Assembly: GCA_033675265.1 (NCBI GenBank)
Contig: JAUJYZ010001110.1
Location: 462,501-526,500, forward strand
Length of the DNA: 64,000 bases
Direction of reading: 5' to 3'
Origin: Actinostola sp. cb2023
Lineage: Eukaryota; Cnidaria; Anthozoa; Actiniaria; Actinostolidae
Both the position numbers and the translations under genes were made by a program. The notes beneath the pieces were generated by a model. The model had not been told where the DNA came from. It saw only the letters and a program-made list of their open reading frames with translations, and did not search any database. Every line of letters begins with the position of its first letter. Position 1 is the first letter of the stretch. This document shows, one piece after another, positions 50,257 through 62,302 of this stretch.

Positions 50257-51960
50257 TGCGTGACATGAAGTAGTGTAACGCAATCCAATACAAGCAACTT
50301 GGCTGCCGTGTTTTCTCTTTATTTATAGAAAATCCAATCTTTTCTTTGGACGCCTTATCTATACACCAACAAAGAAACAATGGATTTAGTTCAAGAAGAC
50401 CGGAAACGTGTGTGGTTTGAATTACTTCCGCTACCTGTACTAAAATGATCCAAAGAAAAATTATTAAGTGGGCTAGCTAATGGAGTCACGCACCGAATTT
50501 TACGAAATAATTTGTGTACGCAAAACCAAACGTATAAACTTGTTAAACAAGAGCGACTAGGACTAGTACGAATATAGAAACCAAGTTTGTAGCAAAACCA
50601 GAGCATTAACTTACAGACAAAACAAGTTGATCAAAGACAAGCCGATTTTGATACGCCATCTTGATCTACTGTCAGTACTTTTTGTACTTGTCACAAACGC
50701 TCGCCTTCATTCAGGCATTTGATCCCCTGGTCTGGTGAATAGAAATGATATCGTTGAATTTGCTTCTCAATTCGTTGGAGTTAAACTCGCTTGTCAAAAA
50801 CAGCCAAATTCATACGAGTTTAATAATCCAAAACACTGCACACACGAATAGATTGTCTTGTGTGATTAGGTTATCTGTCTGATAATTTCCAACGAGGATT
50901 CTAGATTGAATATTGGTTGTTCTCGCCGGAAACTGTTCCTTCGGTGTTTCTACGGCGCAGAGTTGTTGATGGATCAAGAACTCCAAACATGTGAAGGACT
51001 CTGCTACGAAGTAGGAATACGTCGCAACCAGTCTGTTTACAGTCGAGAATCAAATACGAAAATTACCAAGTAAACATTCATATGCATATCTCAATTCGCT
51101 TTAATCACGCTAATAGAGCTCTATCCATATTTATCTAACGGTTATGTACTTCAAAGGACCAAATAGACGTGTTTTGTATTGGTATTCATAATATTTCATG
51201 CCTTATTCTATACAAACACAGCCAAGAACAATCAGAAGTAACGTGAAATGAGCCGTGTCCAGTTCAGGCAACTTTGTACATTTAGTAGTGTGTTATCGAC
51301 AGTTCGTATTACATTTTTATCACTCTTTAATACCGATAGTCTCGACATTATTGGCATACTCGAGCCTTACCTGAATATCTACCGAGTCCAGATCCAGTGG
51401 CCAGTCCGGTCTTCTCGTGCGAACAACTACCGAATGATGATTGGGAACTATGTAAATGAACGTCTTTGGAATATGTGGTCTGTTGAAAGAATGGCCAATT
51501 TATGAGTTAACAAAGCGCCGAAGTCGGTGACCGATTACTCCGCTATTGTCACTCGGATTATGAAATCCAATATAATCACACCTCACCCATTACGTCATCG
51601 GTTGATTTGAATATCAGACTAATCAGGGTCACGTGTCAATTTAACCCCTGTCTATTAGCGTCAAAGTTAATTAAGGAATGAATAAAGTACTCTAATATGT
51701 TCGTACGTGAGGCGATATGGGGTTTATTTGGCATCCAATGGGTGTCGCAATTTCGTGTTTTTTTCGGCATTAATTCAGTAGCTCAGACATACGTGAGTGA
51801 TTTGGCGGTGTTGGTCGATATTGATTAACCTTTACCAAGACTGCATCTCTATTATTTGTTATGAATACAATCGAGCATTTTATTTATTTAGCCAAGGTGA
51901 CTACATTCATTCAAATCAAGTAGACCGTGATTGAAAGACTAACGCTCAACAATGTTATTT
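50257..51960. other. Region upstream of the NSP coding start
   Basis: Expected to hold the 5' untranslated region and promoter of the NSP gene, but I see no convincing TATA box or further coding exon. No other gene is supported. Confidence 0.35.
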
Positions 51961-52556
51961 TAGTAAACACCAAAACACACAACCACCAGCCAGGGGAGGG
52001 GGGTCATAGACTATCGGTGCATATGCCATAAATATACGCCCAGTTAGTAAACACCAAAACACACAACCACCAGCCAGGGGAGGGGGGTCATAGACTATCA
52101 GTGTATGTGCCATAAATATATGCCCAGTTAGTAAACACCAAAACACACAACCACCAGCCAGGGGAGGGGGGTCATAGACTATCAGTGCATGTGCCATAAA
52201 TATATGCCCAGTTAGTAAACACCAAAACACACAACCACCAGCCAGGGGAGGGGGGTCATAGACTATCAGTGTATGTGCCATAAATATATGCCCAGTTAGT
52301 AAACACCAAAACACACAACCACCAGCCAGGGGAGGGGGGTCATAGACTATCAGTGCATGTGCCATAAATATATGCCCAGTTAGTAAACACCAAAACACAC
52401 AACCACCAGCCAGGGGAGGGGGGTCATAGACTATCAGTGTATGTGCCATAAATATATGCCCTCATCCAGAAACCAGTTAAAGAAGTAAGTGGGGTAGGGG
52501 AGGGGGGTCATAGACTATCAGTGTATGTGCCATAAATATATGCCCAGTTAGTCATC
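51961..52556. repeat. 84-bp tandem repeat, six units plus a partial
   Basis: Units start gtaaacaccaaaacacacaa at 51963, 52047, 52131, 52215, 52299 and 52383. A partial copy lies at about 52492-52556. 84 is a multiple of 3, so the minus strand stays open for 164 codons of a 28-residue repeat. This follows from unit length and is not evidence of a gene. Odd and even units alternate between gtgcatgtg and gtgtatgtg, suggesting 168-bp dimers. Confidence 0.95.
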
Positions 52557-52654
52557 CAGGGGGTAGGGTTGTTCCTCCTTTCTTTGCCTATCACGTTTCT
52601 CGTTTTCCCTTTTTCCAGAACCACCGCTCCCCAACTGTGAACCTCTGGGGGTTT

Positions 52655-52921
52655 GACGGTCAGCGGTCCCCTAGCCACTACTGCCTAGGTACTTCATATA
52701 TGGTACATTTTTTATTAGTTATGCCTCGTTCTCTCAAATGGTACATTTTTATTATGTATGCGTCGTTCTATCATATTTATATCGTATTTTAACATCTCAT
52801 AGTAAGCAAAACATTAAGAATATACTTAAAAATACGGATTATTGTATATAGACAATGTACTATGGACCACCATATTGTACCATATATGAAGCACTACTGT
52901 AGCGGAGGACCGCTGACCGTC
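52655..52921. mobile_element. MITE, 267 bp
   Basis: gacggtcagcggtcc... acttcatatatggtaca at the left is an inverted copy of tgtaccatatatgaag... ggaccgctgaccgtc at the right. Inside, tggtacattttt...cgttctmtca is duplicated in tandem (about 52702 and 52740). Confidence 0.8.
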
Positions 52922-53349
52922 TGGCTATGAGTTCGAGCTGGACCGATATATCGGCTACATAAGTAACGTCCTTGTTGTTTTCCTGCAACAGATTTGTTTT
53001 CATCTATTGAGACCACTTGTTAGCGCTCTCAGTCCCTCCCTTCCTCCCTCCCTGCCCGGCCACCAGTCTCTTTTCCCCTTCCGTCCTCCAGTATGTTGAA
53101 TCAATTAGACGATAGATTACGGTCACTACCATTATATTATTATAGCAACCATGGAAATAAACTAGACAGATCTATAGCAGTATATGCTGCTTGATGGGTG
53201 TCGAAGTTCATTAGGCTGGGTCTTTGACCATCTGTCTATAAAAGTATCTGTCCATGGTCAATCACGGAAAGAGAAGCTACAAATATGTATAGGACGCTAG
53301 AGTACTAGGCGTGGCACGTGGCACATGGATTTCAACCCTGTATCTTGAT

Positions 53350-53350
<1 letters not shown>

Positions 53351-53381
<31 letters not shown>

Positions 53382-53387
53382 CCCCCC
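53351..53387. repeat. Poly-C tract
   Basis: Thirty C, one G, six C. The exact length may be an assembly estimate. The G-rich strand could form a quadruplex. Confidence 0.95.
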
Positions 53388-53756
53388 AAAAAACAATGAA
53401 CCGTACTAATACGATGCTCTTCTGGTTGAGTTTGATCATTCTACATTTTATAATTTATTTATTTACTAGTTTAATCTGAAGCTGGTTGGTTGTCAAGGCC
53501 ATAAACTGCTTCGGCCTAGATCCACATGGGCTCCCTGTGGTGGTACATTTATCCCCCAGTGCTCCACTCCAGGGGGACAATATAATGAACCCCAAACAGT
53601 TTTGTTCTTCGGGTACACCAATATATGACGTCATCAAGCGCCTGTTCATTGAGATTTTACTTCCGGTAAAAGTATGGGTCATAAAGATTACTTCCGTTCA
53701 TAACATCCCTGGTGATTTTGAGATGTGCGCATGCGCCTGGAAAACACATCGATCCT

Positions 53757-54591
53757 ATCTCGTCCCCAGAGCCTGCGTTACTTTCGGCCAGCGACGAGAA
53801 CGTAGGCTCTGGCATAATCCATTTTTTGGGAACAGGATTTCTTGTTCTTCCGGTTTTAGAGCGCATGCGCAAGTTAGCTGGGCAGTTGATTCAAATTGTC
53901 GATTCAGTTTCAGTGGAATCCTTCGAAAAGTTTCATTAGGGAATAGAGTACGCTTTAAAAGCACTTGGTAAAGAAGATACAACAGTGAAAGAAGCGCAGT
54001 ATCTGAAGTCTTTATTAAAAGCAGTGGTTTTACAGCAGAAGGATACGCGAACAGTTCTTCCTACGGGTTTATATTTACTCGTGTCTACTTTACATATCAG
54101 TTAATTATTTGAATTTATCATCTTCATCTTCTCTAGTTATTGTTGTCTCTCCTTCAAATGTATTTCTTTTGAATCTTTCGCCTTCGTAAGCACCTCGATT
54201 GGCACCGCCTTTCAGTTGCTAGCCTAGAGAATAAATTTTGAGCTTCGTTTGAAAACTTTCCAAGACACTTCGAGATACATATAAGCTTAGATAAACTGGA
54301 TTTTTCTCTGTGCTTAGATATTTTAATATTGCAGATCGAGGCGACATGTTTAAAATAACATGTCAATGAAACCGTTGAAAAATGTTAATTTTTGTTTTGA
54401 ACGGAAGTTGGGACACCGGGTTGTTTTGACAACTCAATTTTCATTGGATATATTTCATTTCCGGAATCTTGCGCGTGCGTAGTTTCGATTCTAAAATGGA
54501 ATAGCCAATCAAATTGTCTCAAAAATTGATTATGCCAGAGCCTACGTTCTTCGCCGCTGGTCGAAAGTAACGCAGGCTCTGGGGACGAGAT
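53757..54591. mobile_element. 835-bp element with about 120-bp terminal inverted repeats
   Basis: atctcgtccccagagcctgc gttactttcg... to gcgcatgcgcaag (53757-53876) is matched in inverse at about 54468-54591. The centre carries a short helicase-like open frame, so this is a non-autonomous element with internal gene-derived sequence. Confidence 0.8.
53940..54104 (+). pseudogene. RecQ-like helicase fragment inside the element
   Basis: One frame (53946-54068) reads EYALKALGKEDTT then VKEAQYLKSLLKAVVLQQ and KDTRTVLPTG. This matches the segment just before and including the start of motif I (Walker A, normally LPTGxGKS) of RecQ-type superfamily 2 helicases. The match breaks exactly after LPTG, before the lysine-serine. 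It lacks a start codon and every other helicase motif, so it is non-functional. It could also be the start of the element's own lost protein. Confidence 0.4.
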
Positions 54592-54617
54592 TGACATTAA
54601 GAGATTGATTGAGATTA

Positions 54618-56140
54618 AATGTGGACATTTAACGAATTTGGAGATGGTTCTATTAAAATTACACAATTAACGTAATAAATTATAATACAGTAAATGTATG
54701 GTAGAAATCGCCTTTTTCTCATTTTTGGACCTACTAGATGTTGCAGTTGCCCAGAATCTTTTGCAAAGTTATTTTTTGAAGAAGGCCAAGGAATGTACGT
54801 AAAAAATTCTGGACATTTAATTGGAGCCGAGTGGTTCTATCAAAAATACATGGCTCAGCAATTTCGATACAGTACATGTAAATGTATGGAGGTTTCTTGG
54901 TGTTGCAGAACACCAGATGACGTTAGACAACTCAAGTGCATTAAGGCCTGGGTTTCAAAATGGCTGCCGTTTATTTGATGAGGGGGTAGTCTTTCTCCTT
55001 TTCTTTGTAATGTTTTACCTTAAAACTTTGACAAAATAATATATAGTCACGACCTTAACAAAAATTACGTAACAGTTTCCATGGAAACCTGGTATGTGAC
55101 CTTTGAACTCATTGAAAACATTTTATAAAAGCGTTCTGCATTATAGTAAAGTGATTTGATATGTCTGATATTTTTATGGATATGAATAGGGGGTAAGTAA
55201 TTACTTATAACCCCAACGAGGGCGGTGAAGAAAAATAATTTTAAACAATCTTAAATTGAGAGTACATATTAATTTGCCTAAATCAGCCACGATAAATTTG
55301 CAATTGCCCTCAAGAAGATTCACTTGAACAATTTCCTGCACATTAAAACGCCTTAATATAATGCAGGAGGCTTTTATATCAATTATTTAAATTAGAGTTC
55401 AAAGGTCGCATTCCATATTTTTCCAAAACAATATCCTGCATACACAGAATCGTGGCTATATTGTACCTAAGAAAATATTACAAAGAGAAAGAATTAGACT
55501 ACCCCCTCTTGAATTTCGGCGGACATTTTGAAAAGTTTGAGACCCAGGCCTTAATGTACTTGAGAATGAACACAAAGAACAAGAAGAATGAACTTGAACC
55601 AAAACAATATCCTGCATACACAGAAACCTAACCAAGAATACCATGCAGACTGTAGCACCAAGAAGCACCCAAATGTATGGTAGAAATCGGTTTTTCCCAA
55701 TGTTGGACCTACTAGATGTTGCAGTTGCCCAGAATCTTTTGCAAGGTTATTTTTTGAAGAAGGCCAAGGAATGTACGTAAAAAAATCTGGACATTTATCG
55801 AATTTGGAGATGGTTCTATTAACATTACACAACGTAATAAATTATAATACAGTAAATGTATGGTAGAAATCGCTTTTGTCTCATTTTTGGACCTACTAGA
55901 TGTTGCAGTTGCCCAGAATCTTTTGCAAGGTTATTTTTTGAAGAAGGCCAAGGAATGTACGTAAAAAAATCTGGACATTTATCGAATTTGGAGATGGTTC
56001 TATTAACATTACACAACGTAATAAATTATAATACAGTAAATGTATGGTAGAAATCGCTTTTGTCTCATTTTTGGACCTACTAGATGTTGCAGTTGCCCAG
56101 AATCTTTTCCAAGGTTATTTATTGAAGAAGGCCAAGGAAA
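54618..56140. repeat. 183-bp repeat array, left part (interrupted)
   Basis: Units contain aatgtatggtagaaatcgc, ggacctactagatgttgcag and ttgaagaaggccaaggaatg. Copies start near 54691, 55674, 55858 and 56041. A separate MITE (54930-55565) interrupts the run, and a 24-bp motif, aacaatatcctgcatacaca with four flanking bases, occurs at 55428 and 55601. The last copy is cut at 56140 inside gccaaggaa. Confidence 0.9.
54930..55565. mobile_element. MITE of about 636 bp inside the 183-bp array
   Basis: actcaagtgcattaaggcct gggtttcaaaatggc... gagggggtagtctttctcct at the left is an inverted copy of 55475-55565 (...actaccccctctt... gacccaggccttaatgtact tgag). No gene inside. Confidence 0.8.
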
Positions 56141-56682
56141 ACCACGCCGCAAAGCAGTGCGGATAAGGTAATGCACTCGATCACTTTCCAGAATTTAGCT
56201 AGTCCAGCAATTCGTTGTTCATCACTCACTAAATCCATAATCAACAAAACAGGCAATAATTTTACGAAATGTACGTCTTTGGTTTTTGTTTGGCCCAATA
56301 TAAAATTTATACAATGTACAACTTCTGCAACTTGTCAAGAGTATGTCCGGATGTGACGCATTACGACCCACGAACAGCTACCGTGTGAAATTAGGTGGTC
56401 TGTTAAAAGATTGTGGTGCATGACAGTCAATTTACATTCTTTGAATGGTTCAGTGAATCATTTCCCGCATATGAATCCGTGCTACCGTGTCTGTGTCAGT
56501 TTATTTATATTTTGGAATATGAATGTATCAAAAATGTATCACAGCATATTTGAACCTTTCGATCTCCCAGTTATGGCACTGATTTGGCCATCATGATATG
56601 TGCTTGCAGCACTCCAAATGGAATTGATATACCTTCAACAACTGAGTAAAACGTATGGCTTTTATGCAGGAAAAGGCAAAAG
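56141..56682. other. Left flank of the transposase-like gene
   Basis: The sequence just before the coding start resembles a splice acceptor (ttttatgcag at 56660-56669), so a non-coding leader exon may lie here. No protein is recognised. Confidence 0.35.
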
Positions 56683-57715
56683 ATGGATCCATCACTGTGG
56701 TTCAACGTAGATGAAGAAATGGTAGACGTGCTGCCCTATGACATCGACGGTTTGCGTGTGTTCCGCATACCTTATGAGAAAAGCAAGCGAAATATGGACG
56801 ACGGCAGGAAGTGGAAACCCTGGGTTACTTCGAGTCGCAAAGGATTCGCGGGGAAACGAAATGTTCAGTCCTGCAAAGGATCCCACATCTGTACGTGGGA
56901 CGATTGTCCTTACCTAAAGCAATTTGGCAAACCGAATAACGTTCAGTTTTTCAATGTTGGTGGAAAAAACCTGTGTAGATTGTGTAACAGAAAAGGAAAA
57001 TACATATCCTGTCCTGCAAAGAAGATAAGCGAATATCCGAACAAATCGAATCTAGCCACAATTTATCATATAGGTACTCACTCATACATGTACAGCTGTA
57101 CCAAAGCCAAAAGTAGATACACGACGCGACATCGAGGACTTCTTCAAGACACATACAAAGGTAAAACCATCGGCTGTCCCAAATGCAAAATTAACAAGTA
57201 TGATAAGAGAAGGCAAGACATGGCTGGAGGTTGAGGAAGCCGCAGAAAGCATGCTTGATAAAAATAAACTGAAGAACATTAAGGCAAAAGTAGTTAGCAG
57301 CATGTATCCACATGGACATAACTTTGATGCTGTTGTCGAAATTAAAAAAAAGACAGATGAAAAGGATAAGTACCTAATTTGGAAAATTAACAATCGCCAC
57401 TTCAATAACGGTCAAGGTAGCTATGTCTTTAAAATGAGCATAGAAAAGGCGAAGATTTGTATTCAAATGGACATGGACAACAGTGATCACCCTCTATCCA
57501 AAGAATTCTGTTTTCTTGATGCCGTTCATAGTAGGTGTCAAGGGTTCAAAACTCTCACACTCTGGGTGTGGCATCCAACACTGAATGAGCTTGTCAATCT
57601 CGCCACAATGGAGTGTGAAGCAGAGACGAGCGAGATCATCCAGACCTTCTGGAGTAACGTTAATGAGGTATAGGTGCTGTACATGCAGGGATCACATTGT
57701 GAGAAACCTAATTGG

Positions 57716-58078
57716 CCATTACAAAAAAGAGCAGGGGACTGGGACCAAGTCCGTAAAACTAATTCAATAAGAAACTAGCAAAAGTGGGCAACGTTTTCTG
57801 ACAGAGCAGATCAAACTTAGCTAATCTGGAAAGTTTGGTGAACTTTGGCTTAATATTGACGATGCTAGAGGGCATCAAAGATGTACATTTTCCCATACAA
57901 ACTCTATATTTTTTTCAAAATTTCAAAAGTTTATAATTCCGACAGGATTCACTCAAATCACATCAAACTTTACACATATGATAATTTCAACATGTTGTTT
58001 CATGTCATAAACTTAATTTTGCAATTACATTAATTATAATAAACTCGTTCCCAGTCCCCTGCTCTTTTTTGTAGTTGG
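57716..58078. mobile_element. MITE 1 in the intron of the transposase-like gene
   Basis: The ends carry acaaaaaagagcaggggact ggga (57721-57744) and its inverse (58049-58073), extended by ccatt/agttgg. 363 bp, non-coding. It fills the first third of the intron. Confidence 0.8.
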
Positions 58079-58081
58079 CAG

Positions 58082-58359
58082 GGTTTTTCTTTCAAACTTT
58101 TTCCTTAGTTTTGGATGTTTTTTTGATTTTGTTATTGTAAAAAAGAAATCGCAAGCGGTTTTCCATTGTCTGTACTCTTATTGACAATGGATTTGACGTC
58201 ACAAAATGTTCAAAACTCAAGACTGCTCAAGTGGAACCACGAGCGTAGCGAGAACATTTTGTGACTTCACTCAATGGAAAACCGCTTGCGATTTCTTTTT
58301 TACAATAACAAAGTCAAAAAAACATCCAAAACCAAGGATAAAGTTTGAAAGAAAAACCG
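58082..58359. mobile_element. MITE 2 in the same intron, arms of about 87 bp
   Basis: ggtttttctttcaaactttt tcctt... aagaaatcgcaagcggtttt ccattg (58082-58168) is an inverted copy of about 58272-58359. It lies within four bases of MITE 1. Confidence 0.85.
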
Positions 58360-60253
58360 TTTCAATGGATCCGTGCACGAGCTAGCTATGTGTCTGTCCT
58401 CTTATTGACCGGCAATGGATGAGAGCCAATCAGATTGCGAGAATACGCTCTGTTATTTAAAAAACCCAAAATGTCAGAGGGAAGGGGTGGAGGTGGTTGT
58501 ACAGATTAATTATCTTTGGGAGTTAGTTCTTTAATCAAAATAAATTAAACTCGAATGTTTGTTGTCATTTCCATGACTACCGTATAGTCAGTGATTGCAA
58601 TGGTTTTGAGATATCCAGGAGTTGTCTCAAGTGCATATTTAGACAATTTGCAGACTTTTGATGGACTGATCTTATATCGTATAATCATATTTTTAGGTAC
58701 TTCAGGACTTCACAAGCAATCCAAGTTATATATTTAATCCGACTGGCTGGATGTTTGATGAGGCAGGTGGCAACTGGCATGCCATTCAAATCATATTTGG
58801 CGAGAAAGCAGTTGGCAGGTCCGTGTCCTGTGAGTTTCACTTCTATCAATGTACAAACCGACAGGTCGGCATAGACTGGAGTGATAAAGCAAAGTACGTA
58901 TTTAAGAATCTTGTGCGTGACATCTTTGAGGCTCCCACACCCTATCGCTACGAGCAAGCACGAAAGGCGCTCCTCGCCTTTGCCGAGGAAAAGAACAGCA
59001 AGAGAGGTCACGTCCTAACTTGGTTTAAGTGGTGGCATAAGAGAAGAACGCACATTTTTAAAGCATTTAAATCTGGAGCTTCTCAGTCTTACTCCCAATG
59101 TGAACCTAGCCGAGGTTGGACACTCTCAATGGGCTAAAAAGGGATCTTATAACTTAACACTGGCAACTGCAGCGAAAGAGGACATAGCCGAGTCAATCAT
59201 GCTCTCCAAAAAACTCGAGGCATACGGCTACGGAGGATATCAAGGGGGACACCACCGCAGCCAAACAGACAGACTAAAAGTAAGTCGCAGCCAGCAAATG
59301 GCAAGAGCGAAAGCATTTGGAGAAGAGGTGATTGAGGGCAAGGTAGACAACACATTATATAACAGCGCTGAGAAAGCACGAACCACCTCCGTAGATCCCA
59401 CTTCCTCACACAGAGCGACGAAAAAGCACAGGAAAACTGAGCCGGGTGAGTGTTTTCGACAGTGGCAAAGATTTACAGTCATCGGACTCTGAAGAGGACT
59501 CTGAGGCAGATGAATCAAAAGCGAAAAAGAAAGAATCACGAAACGGACGATTTCGTCCCACAGCAAGCAAAGCCTTTGTAAGGTCTCTGGAGCTTGCCAA
59601 GAAAGGTAATTTTTCGGTCTTAGATCACACACGAAGAAGAAAAAAATTGCAGATTATTTACGGTGAGGTCGGAGAGTAACACTTACAACGTGAACATTTC
59701 GAGTGATCCAACATGTGATTGTCCGTACTCAAATAATACAAACATTTGCAAGCATGTAATTTTCATAATGATCAAGTATTTTAAGTTGAACGATGATGAT
59801 TACAGGCTTCATCAAAAATCACTTACTCAAACCGAAGTCGATGAACTGTTTTCACAACTGAACCTTCAACCTGTGACACAACCGTCAACTACTGTACCTG
59901 CAAACTCAGCAGCCATATTTGAGTCTCATAGCGCATTCCAGGAACAGCAGTTATGGAAAGTCAAACATTTCAAATCACAGCCTGGTCCGAAACCCTCGTG
60001 TGCGAAGCCCACTTGTAAGAAACAGTTTGTGCCGGGCGACCTATGTATTTCTGTTGAAGGTCTATACATCCCGCCAAACAAAACCAATGATGGCAAAAGT
60101 TTCTCAGTGAGGCGCACTTATCGTTTCTGTGTCAAAAAGGACTGCATCAGTGCTAAGCCTAAACAAAGTAACCTAATCGTTCCACCGTTAAATGTCACCC
60201 TGGACACAAACGAAGAGTTTTACTCCAGGAGAGTACCAATTGTTCTTAAATGA

Positions 60254-60806
60254 ACGAATTATACAGTAAAAGAAGTAGATCAAACTGTGCATGATAGTTG
60301 ATAGGATTTACATTTTGCATTTACATTTTCTGATTAGCATTAATCGTACTATAAATAAATGGAATCCAATGTCATGTTTGATAAATATTGAGAATTTGAG
60401 AAACTTAATATGTTGAACATTTCTGGACTATGGTACTTTGCGGAAAACCGTAAAATTTTAGAATGTATGGCTGTGTGGCAAGTCTTTGTAAATTTTACTG
60501 TTTTGAAAGTCAGTTTCTCAACTGATAAATATATATTGAACCAAGCCGGAAAATGCAGTCTCACATTTTCAGTACATAGCCGGTTACTAAAAATAATCAT
60601 TCTCTTCGGGATTTATGCTAATGAAACAAACGGAAGTGAGAGTTTGACTGACTAGTTTCAACTATTATCAACTATCATACACCGTTTGAACCCAGCTTAA
60701 GATTGCCAGTTACAGTTTCATATCATTAAGTTGTTCAGGCCAACAATGTAGTAATAAAAACGAGATGTCCGTAAGGTGGGATCCAAAATTGTGTGAAATC
60801 ATTAAT
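60254..60806. other. 3' flank of the transposase-like gene
   Basis: An aataaa on the plus strand near 60354 could serve as a polyadenylation signal, about 100 nt after the stop. Nothing else is recognised. Confidence 0.35.
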
Positions 60807-60957
60807 TCACCCATTCATTCATTCATTCATTCATTCATTCATTCATTCATTCATTCATTCATTCATTCATTCATTCATTCATTCATTCATTCATTCATTC
60901 ATTCATTCATTCATTCATTCATTCATTCATTCATTCATTCATTCATTCATTCATTCA
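60807..60957. repeat. (ATTC)n microsatellite
   Basis: About 37 uninterrupted attc units. The Ser-Phe-Ile-His open frame is a product of the repeat. Confidence 0.98.
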
Positions 60958-61427
60958 TATCGTTAGACTAAATCATTTCTCTTTGGTGACGGAAAATTGT
61001 TAGCATCAAACAAAATGTTCCTAAAAGATACCAGACGTTTTGGTTGGAGGGGGTATAAATTGGAAAACGCGGAGTCTCGCGCGCGCGATCGTAATATATT
61101 TGAAATTCAAGAAAGGCTGATACTACGTAGAAATAAAAAGCTTAACACAAAACCAACATGATAGAGCAAGAGAGAGCCAGGATCGGCAACCGTAGACAGC
61201 TGTTTCGTTCATATGTATAGCTGATTAGATCTTTTACAGATCCTACGTATACCTACAGCATTTTCGTTCACGGTTCCCTCTTTCAAGTAATATATTTGAC
61301 TGTACGTACGTTTTGAAGAATTCTTTGAATTTTAAAGTGAAAAAAGCTACAACTGTCATTCCGGCTGTCATTATCTTATCTTGGGGTATCTTATTTACTG
61401 ACAAACATCCTGAATGGTACCAACTTA
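60958..61427. other. Intergenic, nothing recognised
   Basis: A gcgcgcgcgatcg run lies near 61080. No gene is supported. Confidence 0.35.
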
Positions 61428-62302
61428 GGGGTGGACCATTAGACTACTGATGGGGGGGTTGCACGAATCCCAAAATAAATATCGAGCAAGCCTTTCCTAA
61501 GGAAAAAAAAAATCGCGCAACACATAAAGGAAGGAAAAAAAAATCGAGCAAGCAATGTAGCCGATTTCAATATATAAATATTAAAAGACGATAAAGATCA
61601 TTTGATTTTAATAACACACCAGACTCGTTCCTAGTCGTTACTTTAATACCGTGGAAAGGGAAGTAAACCGGACCGGAAAGAAACCGAAAAAAAAAAGGGA
61701 AGTGCGCAAAGGCGCTTGGGAAGGTGGGGCGCAAAGGCGCACGGGAAGGAAGGAGAATTATGGAATTTTTAAGAAGAGTGAGTGAAGGTCGAAACGTCTA
61801 TTTATTAAAGTTTTGTGGACATTAGAAGTTGGCTGCCTTCAACTCTCTCCTACATTATTTAAGATACAGCCATTCTGGCCATTCTGGCTGCTATGAAATA
61901 TATCAATTGTATACTACAACGTTTCTGCAATCACTCAATTGCAGAAACGTTGTTTAACAACCTTTCTGCAATCGAGTGTATATAAAATATATACAAAATA
62001 GATAGATATAAATATATATATATAAATCTTAAAAAGGAATCTTAGTTTCCTTTTAGAAACAGTAACAATAGTAAGTATTAAATATTTTCTTGATTGAACA
62101 TAATTATTATTCAGTTATTGGCCATAAATTCTATGTTAATGCGAAATTTTTGTAAGGTAAACTTATAAATTTATAAACTTGAGGAAAAAAAATATCGTGC
62201 AAGGTCAAGGTTCTTGAAAAAAATAACGTGCAGAGCTAGGAGCAAAGAAAATAAAATCGAGCAGCCAAAATTCATGCAATCAATAATCTAATGGTCCACC
62301 CC
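61428..62302. mobile_element. 875-bp element with ggggtggaccattaga termini
   Basis: ggggtggaccattagactac tgat at the left and the inverse (ataatctaatggtccacccc) at the right. TTA flanks both sides (61425-61427 and 62303-62305), a candidate 3-bp target duplication. Subterminal aaaaaaaaatcgagcaagc motifs occur near both ends. A 15-bp perfect hairpin, caacgtttctgcaat/attgcagaaacgttg, lies at 61917-61952. No transposase. Confidence 0.75.

Larger units (their letters stand above)
56683..60253 (+). pseudogene. Decayed MULE-like (zinc finger, DDE, SWIM) transposase-type gene
   Basis: An N-terminal block (56683 to about 57199) has a Cys/His cluster: CKGSHICTWDDCPYLK, LCRLCNRKGKYISCPAKK and IYHIGTH, like WRKY/GCM- or FLYWCH-type fingers of MULE proteins. 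A catalytic block includes EFCFLDAVHSR, an intron 57668-58696 (gag/gtatag to ttttag/gta, phase 0), then WMFDEAGGNWHAIQ, the DDE-like core. Next come FKWWHKRRTH and NLAEVGHSQW. A SWIM finger follows near 59710-59755 (CDCPYSNNTNICKH), then a C-terminal Cys-rich tail to TGA... the last stop is at 60251-60253. Four frame changes, near 57170-57200, 59065, 59430 and 59640, each need a +1 shift, yet no in-frame nonsense codon interrupts the segments. It may be a transposon gene or a domesticated relative. Confidence 0.7.

Noticed and set aside
51955..52449. 164-codon minus-strand protein with 28-residue repeats
   Set aside because: Open only because the 84-bp unit is a multiple of three; no start context, promoter or splice signals.
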